From Deltaproteobacteria bacterium (GTDB taxonomy: Bacteria; Desulfobacterota; Anaeroferrophillalia; Anaeroferrophillales; Tharpellaceae), in the NCBI GenBank assembly GCA_030595135.1, contig JAUVDU010000061.1:1-7780 (forward strand): a DNA stretch of 7,780 nt, read 5' to 3'. The translations under genes and the position numbers were made by a program. This document shows positions 1-5,334 of this stretch, one piece after another (positions within the stretch are counted from its first letter, which is position 1; each line of letters begins with the position of its first letter). Below the pieces are notes generated by a model, which ran no database searches, was not told the origin of the DNA, and worked only from the letters and a program-made list of their open reading frames with translations.

Positions 1-381
1 CGAGAAACTTACAGGAAACTGCTCAAACAGGCCGATATTGAATGCCCGGAGCCACCACCCAAGGAAAAAGGCAAGCGAGGGCGGGTCAAAAGATCGAAAT
101 CCAGAAATTTATTGGAACGTTTAAGAAATTTTGAAAATGACATCCTCCGATTCATGGAAATTGACTACGTTCCATTCACGAACAATCAGGGCGAAAGGGA
201 TATTCGCATGACCAAGGTTCAGCAAAAAATATCTGGCTGTTTTCGGTCAATTGATGGTGCCCGTATCTTTTGCAGGATTCGGGGCTACCTATCTACGTGT
301 CTTAAGCATGGAGTCACTTCAAGTCATGCTTTAGGACGTTTGTTTAATGGATCACTACCAGATTTTCTCCTACATGATTAA
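1..381 (+). CDS. IS66-family transposase, C-terminal 126 residues (5' end outside window)
   Basis: The reading frame is open from base 1 to the TAA at 379-381, and the protein enters from upstream; the in-frame TTG at 112 is internal, not a start. The visible part matches the C-terminus of IS66 TnpC transposases. A Pro-rich basic linker ([13 protein letters not shown]) is followed by a RNLLERL helix, then [26 protein letters not shown], and the RGYLST block that closes the family. The Glu in GERDIR is the position usually taken as the last acidic residue of the DDE catalytic set. The enzyme would cut and join the ends of its own element. No frameshift or stop is seen in the visible part, so the gene could be intact, but the catalytic Asp residues and the accessory genes tnpA/tnpB would lie outside the window. 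Family assignment is confident; activity is not known. Confidence 0.93.
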   Translation, partial: RETYRKLLKQADIECPEPPPKEKGKRGRVKRSKSRNLLERLRNFENDILRFMEIDYVPFTNNQGERDIRMTKVQQKISGCFRSIDGARIFCRIRGYLSTCLKHGVTSSHALGRLFNGSLPDFLLHD

Positions 382-410
382 CATTGACAAAAATTACGCT
401 GAATAGTTAC
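1..410 (+). mobile_element. Right end of an IS66-family insertion sequence
   Basis: The transposase stop is followed by 29 bases ending in CGCTGAATAGTTAC at 397-410. IS66-family ends typically begin GTAA, so a right end reading ...TTAC outward fits, and I place the boundary at 410. IS66 elements usually duplicate 8 bp of target, which would be CCAATTTT at 411-418. The left end is outside the window, so the boundary and the duplication are inferred. Confidence 0.6.
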
Positions 411-427
411 CCAATTTTTATTATTAC

Positions 428-492
428 ACCACAAAGAGACGAAGAACACGAAGTTGAAAAGCCTTACTTCGTGATCTTCGTCTCTTCGTGGT
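428..492. repeat. Long near-perfect inverted repeat (hairpin), REP/MITE-like
   Basis: Two 27-base arms (428-454 and 466-492) are reverse complements at 25 of 27 positions, separated by an 11-base loop. The arms are built from repeated ACGAAG-type units, as in ACGAAGAACACGAAGT. I recognise this style of palindrome as common between genes in environmental bacterial genomes, including deltaproteobacteria; that is recollection, not a search result. It lies between the IS66 end and the promoter of the acetyltransferase operon. Any transcript through it would fold strongly, so it may insulate the operon from transcription out of the IS. There is no clean T-run on either side, so I do not call it a classical terminator. 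Confidence 0.75.
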
Positions 493-513
493 AAAAAGAT
501 ATACTGAAAAAAC

Positions 514-543
514 TTGACTTTCACCTCCATCACATCATATAAA
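514..543 (+). promoter_or_regulatory. Sigma70-type promoter for the acetyltransferase-dat operon
   Basis: A -35 box TTGACT (514-519) and a -10 box TATAAA (538-543) each match the consensus at five of six positions, with an 18-base spacer. Transcription would begin near 550, leaving a leader of about 30 bases before the ATG at 580. This also argues against translation starting at the TTG at 514, because that codon would be part of the -35 box. Confidence 0.6.
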
Positions 544-579
544 ATTGCACAAAATCCACCCCTGACCAAAGCATCTCCA

Positions 580-1164
580 ATGAACCTTATAAAAAAATGG
601 CTCGGCCGCAAAGGTAAGAATAAAAATCCTTTTACCCGCGACCTGATCGAGGAAAAAAATATTGAGATCGGGGCCTACAGCTATGGCGAGCCCCGAATTC
701 ACCGTTGGTCGGAAAAATATCGGGTGCAAATCGGCAAATTTTGTTCAATTGCCGACGATGTCCATCTTCTGGTTGACGGCAACCACCGTAGCGACTGGAT
801 CAGCACCTACCCTTTCGGCCGTCTGCTTGAAAATTTCCCTAAAAACCGGGAACACCCAACCGGTAAAGGGGACATCATAATCGGCCACGATGTCTGGATC
901 GCCCGGGGTGCGGTTATCCTCTCCGGAGTCCGTATTGGTAACGGGGCCGTAATTGCGGCCGGAGCTATGGTTGTCAAAAATGTTGAGGACTACGAAATTG
1001 TCGGCGGCAACCCGGCCCAAAGCCTCGGTTTTCGCTTCTCTAAATCACAAATTGAAGATCTTCTAAAAATCGCCTGGTGGAACTGGCCTTTAGAGAAGAT
1101 AAAAGATGAGATTACACTGCTGGAGTCGCAAAACATAGAAGAGTTTATCAAACGCAACATTTAA
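580..1164 (+). CDS. Vat/XAT-like hexapeptide-repeat O-acetyltransferase
   Basis: A 194-residue left-handed beta-helix acetyltransferase of the xenobiotic acetyltransferase (XAT) type, expected to move an acetyl group from acetyl-CoA to a hydroxyl in the cytoplasm. Hexapeptide repeats run through IEIGAYSYG and VQIGKFCSIA (about residues 28-60) and again in IIIGHDVWIARGAVILSG through IGNGAVIAAGAMV. Between them is the family loop GNHRSDWISTYPF; its His69 matches the catalytic histidine of Vat streptogramin acetyltransferases. The end carries the GGNPAQ motif that usually closes the helix, then an alpha-helical tail. I chose the ATG at 580: the frame stays open back to a TTG at 514, but that codon sits in the promoter. 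No Shine-Dalgarno is visible at either start. The stop is 20 bases before dat, so the two form an operon. The family also includes sugar and cell-surface acetyltransferases, so a drug-resistance role should not be assumed. Confidence 0.88.
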   Translation: MNLIKKWLGRKGKNKNPFTRDLIEEKNIEIGAYSYGEPRIHRWSEKYRVQIGKFCSIADDVHLLVDGNHRSDWISTYPFGRLLENFPKNREHPTGKGDIIIGHDVWIARGAVILSGVRIGNGAVIAAGAMVVKNVEDYEIVGGNPAQSLGFRFSKSQIEDLLKIAWWNWPLEKIKDEITLLESQNIEEFIKRNI

Positions 1165-1184
1165 CCTGTTGGAGAAACGGGAAG

Positions 1185-2039
1185 ATGCCTGAAATCGCCT
1201 ACATCAATAGTACTTTTATCCCCCTGGAAAAAGCCTTTGTCCCGATAAATGACCGGGGCTACCTTTTCGCTGACGGCATCTACGAAGTAATTGTCACGCG
1301 CAACGGCAAACCTTTCCTCATCCAGGAACATCTTGAACGACTGCAACAAAGTGCTGATGAACTTCTCCTGGAACTACCCCATTCATTATCAGAGTTTATT
1401 GAAATCATAGATCACGGCATCAAAAAAGCAGGTTTTAACGAAACTATGGTCTATATTCAGTTAACCCGGGGAATTGAACCGCGACGCCATAACTACTCTG
1501 CCGATATCAAAGCTAATCTGACCATGACCTTTCGGCCGCATCCCGAATACGACCCGCAACTGATTCGCGAAGGGGTTGCGATCATCACTGTCCCCGAAAT
1601 CCGCTGGAGCCGTTGCGACATAAAAAGTATCGCCTTACTGCCCAATATCATGATGAAACAAAAAGCCGTAGAGATGGGCTGTCAAGAAGCTGTTTTTGTC
1701 ACCAAAGAGGGTATTGTCCGAGAAGGTACGGCTTCCAACATTTTTTTCATAAAGAATAAAATCCTCTGCACGCCGTCCGCCGACCAACATATTTTAGGAG
1801 GTATTTCTCGGAACTACATCCTGCAACAAGCCGCCGCACACGGTCTTGAACAAGTCGAGCGCGAATGCACTCTACAGGAAGTTTTATCAGCCGATGAGGT
1901 TTTCATCACCAGTTCAACCGTAGATCTCCTGCCGGTCATAAAAATTGACGAAACCACAATCGCTAGCGGCCGCCCCGGCCCGGTCGGCAAAGTCATCAAA
2001 AACTTTTTTCCAACAGTCCCAACCATAATGCGTAACTAA
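1185..2039 (+). CDS. dat: D-amino-acid aminotransferase (D-alanine transaminase, PLP fold type IV)
   Basis: A complete 284-residue class IV aminotransferase, the usual length for D-alanine transaminase (EC 2.6.1.21). It interconverts D-alanine plus 2-oxoglutarate with pyruvate plus D-glutamate, using PLP in the cytoplasm. It follows the Bacillus enzyme throughout: NDRGYLFADGIYEV near the start (Tyr33 matching the active-site Tyr31), TRGIEPRRHNY with Arg100 and His102 where the D-specific enzyme holds the substrate carboxylate, RCDIKSIALL with the PLP-binding Lys147, and REGTASNIF with Glu180 matching the Glu beside the PLP pyridine nitrogen. The R-x-H pair and the Glu favour D-amino-acid activity over branched-chain or aminodeoxychorismate lyase relatives. 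GGAG at 1171-1174 lies 10 bases before the ATG. The gene follows the acetyltransferase by 20 bases, and its 3' end overlaps the convergent permease gene by 44 bases. It may supply D-Ala or D-Glu for peptidoglycan. Confidence 0.9.
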   Translation: MPEIAYINSTFIPLEKAFVPINDRGYLFADGIYEVIVTRNGKPFLIQEHLERLQQSADELLLELPHSLSEFIEIIDHGIKKAGFNETMVYIQLTRGIEPRRHNYSADIKANLTMTFRPHPEYDPQLIREGVAIITVPEIRWSRCDIKSIALLPNIMMKQKAVEMGCQEAVFVTKEGIVREGTASNIFFIKNKILCTPSADQHILGGISRNYILQQAAAHGLEQVERECTLQEVLSADEVFITSSTVDLLPVIKIDETTIASGRPGPVGKVIKNFFPTVPTIMRN

Positions 2040-2931
2040 AAGCCGAAAGGATCGTCGTCAAAGAGACCGAGGCAACCGCCAGATCGACGTGACCGCCCAT
2101 CTCACGAGCCATAACATAGGTCAAGGTCGCGGTCGGAGCGGCCAACAAAATCAAAGCCGGTGCAAAAGTTTGTTGATCAACCCCGCTCAGACAAAAGAGC
2201 AGTAAAGTGGCGGCAGGCAACAGGAAAAGTTTAAAGAAAGCAACCAATAGAGCCTGCGGCAACCATCGTCGAAGCAAGGCTAGGGAGATTGTGGCGCCAA
2301 TCAGCAAGAGCCCCATCGGCAGAGCCAGGCCGCTTAAAATCAAGAGAAAACGATCCACAACCTGCGGCATCACCAATCCACTGAGGTTAATAACAATACC
2401 AGCCAAAGCCGCAAGAATAACCGGGTTCAAGAGTACCGGAGCGAGCAGATCCCGAGCCCTGCGGGAAACCCCATTCTCGCAACAGTAGTATTGGAGAAGA
2501 ACAACCCCAAGCAGGTTCTGTAAAATCATCAAAAAACCAACCAGCATGCTGGCTCGAGCAAATCCGCTCTCGTCGAGATAGTAAAAAGCGACCGCTAAAC
2601 CGATATAGCCAAGGTTACCATGAATCGACGCTTGAGCAAAGGTGCCCGACAGAGGGCCGTCAATAGCGGTTCGTCTGCGATTGTAAAAAACAGTAAGTGC
2701 AACCACCAAAATAACGGCGACAACCATCATAAGCACCGACCAAGGATCAAATTCCGTCCGTAATGAGGCTTTGGTCAAGGCCCGAAAGACCAGGGCGGGG
2801 ATGGCCAGATAGAAAACTAAGCGATTGGCGGCGGCGATAAAATCACTCTTCATAAAACCAAAACGCCGAGCCCCGGCTCCCAACATGATCAGCATAAAAA
2901 TCGGAATAATTGTAGTAATAACCTTACCCAT
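1996..2931 (-). CDS. AEC-family permease (auxin efflux carrier-like transporter)
   Basis: A 311-residue, very hydrophobic protein of about ten transmembrane helices, the normal size for the AEC family (Mem_trans, of the bile-acid/auxin carrier type). Helices lie near residues 4-20, 35-50, 65-83, 105-118, 127-147, 165-185, 195-218, 225-247, 255-275 and 285-306. Family hallmarks are the helix break ASIHGNLGYIGLA (Asn106), the LNPVILAALAGI helix starting the second half, and ILLAAPTATLTYVMAREMGG near the end. Bacterial AEC proteins carry organic anions such as malate or other small acids; the substrate cannot be read here. A good Shine-Dalgarno (GGAGGG, complement of 2944-2949) sits 12 bases before the ATG. 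Its last 14 or so codons overlap the end of dat on the opposite strand, and no terminator separates the two genes. A link to D-amino acids is possible but rests only on position. Confidence 0.88.
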   Translation of the reverse strand: MGKVITTIIPIFMLIMLGAGARRFGFMKSDFIAAANRLVFYLAIPALVFRALTKASLRTEFDPWSVLMMVVAVILVVALTVFYNRRRTAIDGPLSGTFAQASIHGNLGYIGLAVAFYYLDESGFARASMLVGFLMILQNLLGVVLLQYYCCENGVSRRARDLLAPVLLNPVILAALAGIVINLSGLVMPQVVDRFLLILSGLALPMGLLLIGATISLALLRRWLPQALLVAFFKLFLLPAATLLLFCLSGVDQQTFAPALILLAAPTATLTYVMAREMGGHVDLAVASVSLTTILSAFSYALWLGLLEKSF

Positions 2932-3047
2932 TAAAAAATAGAACCCTCCGACAAAGATTTTTGTTTTAATTCCCCGCGACTCTTGCTATTAGGACGGTAA
3001 ATATTTAATCCAAAACTTTTATATCCACCTAAACTATATAAACACCC
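2932..3047. promoter_or_regulatory. Divergent intergenic region between the permease and the TIM-barrel gene
   Basis: These 116 AT-rich bases must hold the promoters of both divergent genes. On the plus strand the best -10-like box is TATATA (3035-3040), only seven bases before the ATG at 3048; TTGCTA (2983-2988) with TTTAAT (3004-3009) is an alternative, but its spacer is only 15 bases. On the minus strand only the permease Shine-Dalgarno (2944-2949) is clear. No convincing operator palindrome was seen. Confidence 0.3.
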
Positions 3048-3884
3048 ATGCATTCACAGCCCACAGTTAACCCACCACCCAAAATTATGGCTCCCCGCCG
3101 GGCTGTAGTCCTTTCCGCCGGCACCCTCTACACAATGAGGCTTACAGAAATTTTTGAAATCGCGGCCGAGTGCGGTTACGACGGCGTCGAACTGATTATA
3201 AACACTCAATTTGAGACCGGAAATCCTCATAAAATCATCGAAAAACTGCTCCCAATCTGCCCTATTCTCTCAATCCACGCGCCTTTTTTCAAACTTCATG
3301 GCTGGGGACATGGCGGCATGTCATTGATTAAATGTATTGAAATAGCCCGGGATTTTGAGATCCCACTGGTCAACTTTCACCCGCCATTTTGGCTCCCGAC
3401 TGATTTTGTGTTCCGACGCTGGTTTCATAAGATTGAAGACTACCAAACTCTAGTCAGTGATAGCAAGGTCATTGTTACCTTAGAGAATATGCCTTATATC
3501 GGTAAGCGCATCCGCTACAACCCCAATATACTCCGAAAATCGGAAGACATGCTTAAGTTTATTGAAACACATAACCTTTTCATGACTTTTGACACCACCC
3601 ATATAGGTTCTCACAATCCCAATTTCCTCGGCGAATTTCAACGCCTTTTAGTTAGCGGTCGGATTAAAAATATCCATTTCAGTGATTACGGTCACGACCG
3701 GGAACACCTCTTTCCCGGTCGTGGAATCCTGCCTTTGACCAGATTTCTCTTCATGCTGAAAGAGCGCAACTATGAAGGAGCGGTTACGCTTGAGTTGACG
3801 CCAACAGAACTCCCCAAAAAACGTGATATGATTGTTGAAAGTCTCATTGAAGTGAACGAATATTTAAGAACTGAACTATTTTAG
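3048..3884 (+). CDS. Sugar-phosphate isomerase/epimerase-like TIM-barrel protein (AP_endonuc_2 / xylose-isomerase-like fold)
   Basis: A 278-residue protein of the metal-dependent TIM-barrel family that includes endonuclease IV, hydroxypyruvate isomerase, IolE/IolI and many sugar epimerases. Conserved likely metal ligands end successive strands: GVEL (Glu48), SIHAPF (His77), NFHPPF (His111), TLENMP (Glu146), TFDTTHIG (Asp182, His185), NIHFSDY (His210, Asp213) and TLELTP (Glu249). GRGILP near 224-229 is also typical of the sugar isomerase branch. The substrate cannot be deduced; the protein lacks enough of the endonuclease IV ligand set for me to call it a DNA repair enzyme. The start is uncertain. 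The ATG at 3048 and a second in-frame ATG at 3087 (residue 14) both lack a Shine-Dalgarno, and the barrel begins only around residue 18. It is transcribed alone, divergent from the permease, and convergent with the STAS gene. Confidence 0.8.
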   Translation: MHSQPTVNPPPKIMAPRRAVVLSAGTLYTMRLTEIFEIAAECGYDGVELIINTQFETGNPHKIIEKLLPICPILSIHAPFFKLHGWGHGGMSLIKCIEIARDFEIPLVNFHPPFWLPTDFVFRRWFHKIEDYQTLVSDSKVIVTLENMPYIGKRIRYNPNILRKSEDMLKFIETHNLFMTFDTTHIGSHNPNFLGEFQRLLVSGRIKNIHFSDYGHDREHLFPGRGILPLTRFLFMLKERNYEGAVTLELTPTELPKKRDMIVESLIEVNEYLRTELF

Positions 3885-3899
3885 AAAGGAAGTACTAAT

Positions 3900-3934
3900 A
3901 AAAAACTCTCTCCCCGGTCAAACCAGAAAGAGAG
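3900..3934 (-). terminator. Factor-independent terminator of the STAS gene
   Basis: Read on the minus strand, a stem CTCTCT...AGAGAG (3929-3934 with 3906-3911) with an inner GGT/ACC pairing is followed by TTTTTT (complement of 3900-3905). It lies 30 bases after the STAS stop codon. In the plus direction there is no T-run, so it serves the minus-strand operon. The stem is short with an internal loop, so strength is uncertain. Confidence 0.6.
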
Positions 3935-3964
3935 CAATAAATTTCATGGTGCTCGGTTGACGAA

Positions 3965-4243
3965 TTATTCAATCGTCAAAATTTCCGTGAGGTTATAAAG
4001 CTCAAAAAACTGGAGCAGTTTTTTTGAGACATTAACCAAAACCATCTGACCTTCCCGATCAGCAACCTTTCTCTGGGCACTCACGATAGACCCGAGGGCA
4101 CTCGAATTGAGATAGGTCACCCTTTCCATATCGAGAACCAGTTTAGCCACCCCGGCGTCAATTGCAGCAGTAAGATCGTTTGAAAATTCGTCCCAGGTTT
4201 CAACATTTGTAACATCACCTTTAAGTGCCAATCTCGTTTCCAT
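3965..4243 (-). CDS. STAS-domain anti-sigma-factor antagonist (SpoIIAA/RsbV-like), free-standing
   Basis: A 92-residue single STAS domain, close to the usual 100-110 residues of SpoIIAA/RsbV antagonists. The opening strands (METRLALKGDVTNVETWDEF) and AKLVLDMERVTYLNSSALGSIV match the family core; the second serine of NSSALG (Ser48) falls where SpoIIAA carries its phosphorylated serine, although Asn replaces the usual Asp two places before it. In partner switching such a protein binds an anti-sigma kinase when unphosphorylated and so frees a sigma factor or another output. No HPK-like kinase or PP2C phosphatase is in the window, so the partner is elsewhere. Translation should be strong: GGAGGAGGAGGG (complement of 4249-4260) lies just before the ATG. 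It is 74 bases after the Sm_multidrug_ex gene on the same strand and is followed by a terminator, so the two probably share a transcript. Confidence 0.87.
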   Translation of the reverse strand: METRLALKGDVTNVETWDEFSNDLTAAIDAGVAKLVLDMERVTYLNSSALGSIVSAQRKVADREGQMVLVNVSKKLLQFFELYNLTEILTIE

Positions 4244-4317
4244 TAAAGCCCTCCTCCTCCTTCAACTAAAAAAATACTTTCGCCACATCAAAAAAACCTA
4301 AAACAGCTGAACAGCCC

Positions 4318-5091
4318 TCACTCTTCTATCTCTTGAGTAAACCATCTCTTTAGTGTTTTAAAATAATATATGATAACAATCAACAGCCCCACAACTACAA
4401 CATATTTAAAAGAGGTAATATGACTATCAAGATAATCAAAAAAATAGGTCCATATAATGATTGATGCCAAAGTTCCGGTAAATACTGCGGCGAAATTACG
4501 TTTAATAGTGAATTTCAGAAAATATGCGATAATTGAGCCTGCGGCAGGACCGGTAATCGGTAAAGGAATCATGACAAAGGCAAAAATCCCCATCCAACCA
4601 TAGCGGGCGACTACGTCTTTATGTTTCAATGCTTGTTTTTCGGCATTTCGAGATGCGATTGTCAGCCATTTACAATTAAGATAATTTTTAAATGATAAGA
4701 CAAAAAGCGAATAACAGAAGAATACAATCAAAACCTCAAGAAACATATTGTAGGCTATCGTCACCCAACTTGAAAAGCCGAAAGCAATACAAAGCCCGAT
4801 ACCGGCAGCTCGGCCACCCAAGGTATGAGCGACAAAAGCTAATAACAAGGTCTGCCCGGTTCTGATGTCAATTGTCAGGTAGTATGCGGTCAAGATGATA
4901 AAAAGAACACTAAACAACAAACCAGCCAAAAAAACCCGGCCTTCACCACTCTGATAAAGAGCTATTCCAGCCTCATCCTTATGAGCTGAACCCTCATCTT
5001 CCGGCAATGTTGTCGCAACATGATTCTCATCCGCCAACGGCGAAGAGGAAGAACCGTGCCACAAGAATTTGATATTCTTTAAGAAACCCAT
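4318..5091 (-). CDS. Sm_multidrug_ex (COG2426-like) integral membrane protein with N-terminal extension
   Basis: A 257-residue membrane protein. The diagnostic block is FAFVMIPLPITGPAAGSIIA (about residues 171-190), the Pro/Gly-rich re-entrant-like motif of the 'putative small multidrug export' family, followed by a basic loop (KFTIKRN) and the helix FAAVFTGTLASIIIW. Helices are predicted near 53-73, 80-106, 112-133, 166-193, 198-217 and 228-245. Most family members are about 150-170 residues. Here the first 50 residues form a charged, Ser-rich cytoplasmic-looking tail (SSSSPLADENH, LPEDEGSAHKDE), and extra helices precede the core. The family's transport function is only putative. The Shine-Dalgarno is weak (GAAG, complement of 5097-5100). 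It is the first gene of a likely two-gene unit with the STAS protein; a functional link between them is inference. Confidence 0.75.
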   Translation of the reverse strand: MGFLKNIKFLWHGSSSSPLADENHVATTLPEDEGSAHKDEAGIALYQSGEGRVFLAGLLFSVLFIILTAYYLTIDIRTGQTLLLAFVAHTLGGRAAGIGLCIAFGFSSWVTIAYNMFLEVLIVFFCYSLFVLSFKNYLNCKWLTIASRNAEKQALKHKDVVARYGWMGIFAFVMIPLPITGPAAGSIIAYFLKFTIKRNFAAVFTGTLASIIIWTYFFDYLDSHITSFKYVVVVGLLIVIIYYFKTLKRWFTQEIEE

Positions 5092-5104
5092 AGATCTTCG
5101 ATCA

Positions 5105-5125
5105 ATTAATTATTTTTTAATTAAT
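5105..5125. repeat. AT-only perfect palindrome upstream of the membrane-protein gene
   Basis: ATTAATTA (5105-5112) and TAATTAAT (5118-5125) are perfect reverse complements around a loop of five T. The palindrome lies 14-34 bases before the start codon of the gene at 4318-5091, where an operator or mRNA hairpin could affect expression. Such AT-only palindromes also arise by chance. Confidence 0.35.
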
Positions 5126-5135
5126 AAGCCTTAAC

Positions 5136-5165
5136 TGACTACAACGGTTTTCGGGAACTTGTCAA
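5136..5165 (-). promoter_or_regulatory. Candidate promoter for the membrane-protein/STAS unit
   Basis: On the minus strand a perfect -35 box TTGACA (complement of 5160-5165) is followed 17-18 bases later by a poor -10, GTAGTC or TAGTCA (within 5136-5142). The position, about 45 bases before the start codon, is right, but the weak -10 makes this tentative or dependent on an activator. Confidence 0.3.
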
Positions 5166-5189
5166 GCTTAAAGACGATTACAATCACGC

Positions 5190-5334
5190 TAGGAGGCTGT
5201 CCAAGAATGCCCTTTTTCCCCAACTCTTCGTTATGCTCAAAAAATTATCCTCGGAATATTAAGCATATGCCTGCGGTAATTTTTTTCGCATGCCTCGATT
5301 TGAGAAAAAATTGCTATTCTCGGACAGCCTCCTA
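5190..5334. mobile_element. 141-bp MITE-like palindromic element flanked by TA
   Basis: The element (5192-5332) begins GGAGGCTGTCCAAGAAT and ends with its reverse complement except for one base (ATTCTCGGACAGCCTCC), giving 16 of 17 matching terminal bases. TA dinucleotides flank it at 5190-5191 and 5333-5334, the target duplication expected of Tc1/mariner-IS630 type transposition. The inside is also an imperfect palindrome: AAAAAATTA (5230-5238) faces TAATTTTTT further right, and GCATATGC lies just right of the centre. There is no transposase frame, so it would need an enzyme in trans. Its right end lies in the stop codon of mtgA, and the transcribed palindrome would fold as the 3' tail of the mtgA message. 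Confidence 0.72.

Noticed and set aside
428..492. CRISPR-like or tandem repeat array
   Set aside because: The repeated ACGAAG units form one hairpin rather than spaced direct repeats with spacers.
514..579. TTG start at 514 for the acetyltransferase, adding 22 residues
   Set aside because: The added residues do not resemble the family, there is no ribosome site, and the codon is part of the -35 box of a good promoter whose transcript would begin downstream of it.
745..1020. 91-codon minus-strand open frame inside the acetyltransferase gene
   Set aside because: It is antisense to a well-recognised protein, shows no family features and has no separate expression signals; the same holds for the other open frames nested in dat, the permease, mtgA and the lytic transglycosylase.
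580..1164. Streptogramin resistance gene (vat)
   Set aside because: The catalytic loop is shared by the whole XAT family, including housekeeping and surface-sugar acetyltransferases; sequence alone does not support a resistance call.
3048..3884. Endonuclease IV (nfo)
   Set aside because: The fold is shared, but the metal-ligand spacing and the missing conserved DNA-repair signature motifs fit the sugar isomerase/epimerase branch better.
4290..4317. Terminator between the Sm_multidrug_ex gene and the STAS gene
   Set aside because: On the minus strand a T-rich run exists, but the only stem is GCTG/CAGC with a two-base loop, too tight and short for a credible terminator.
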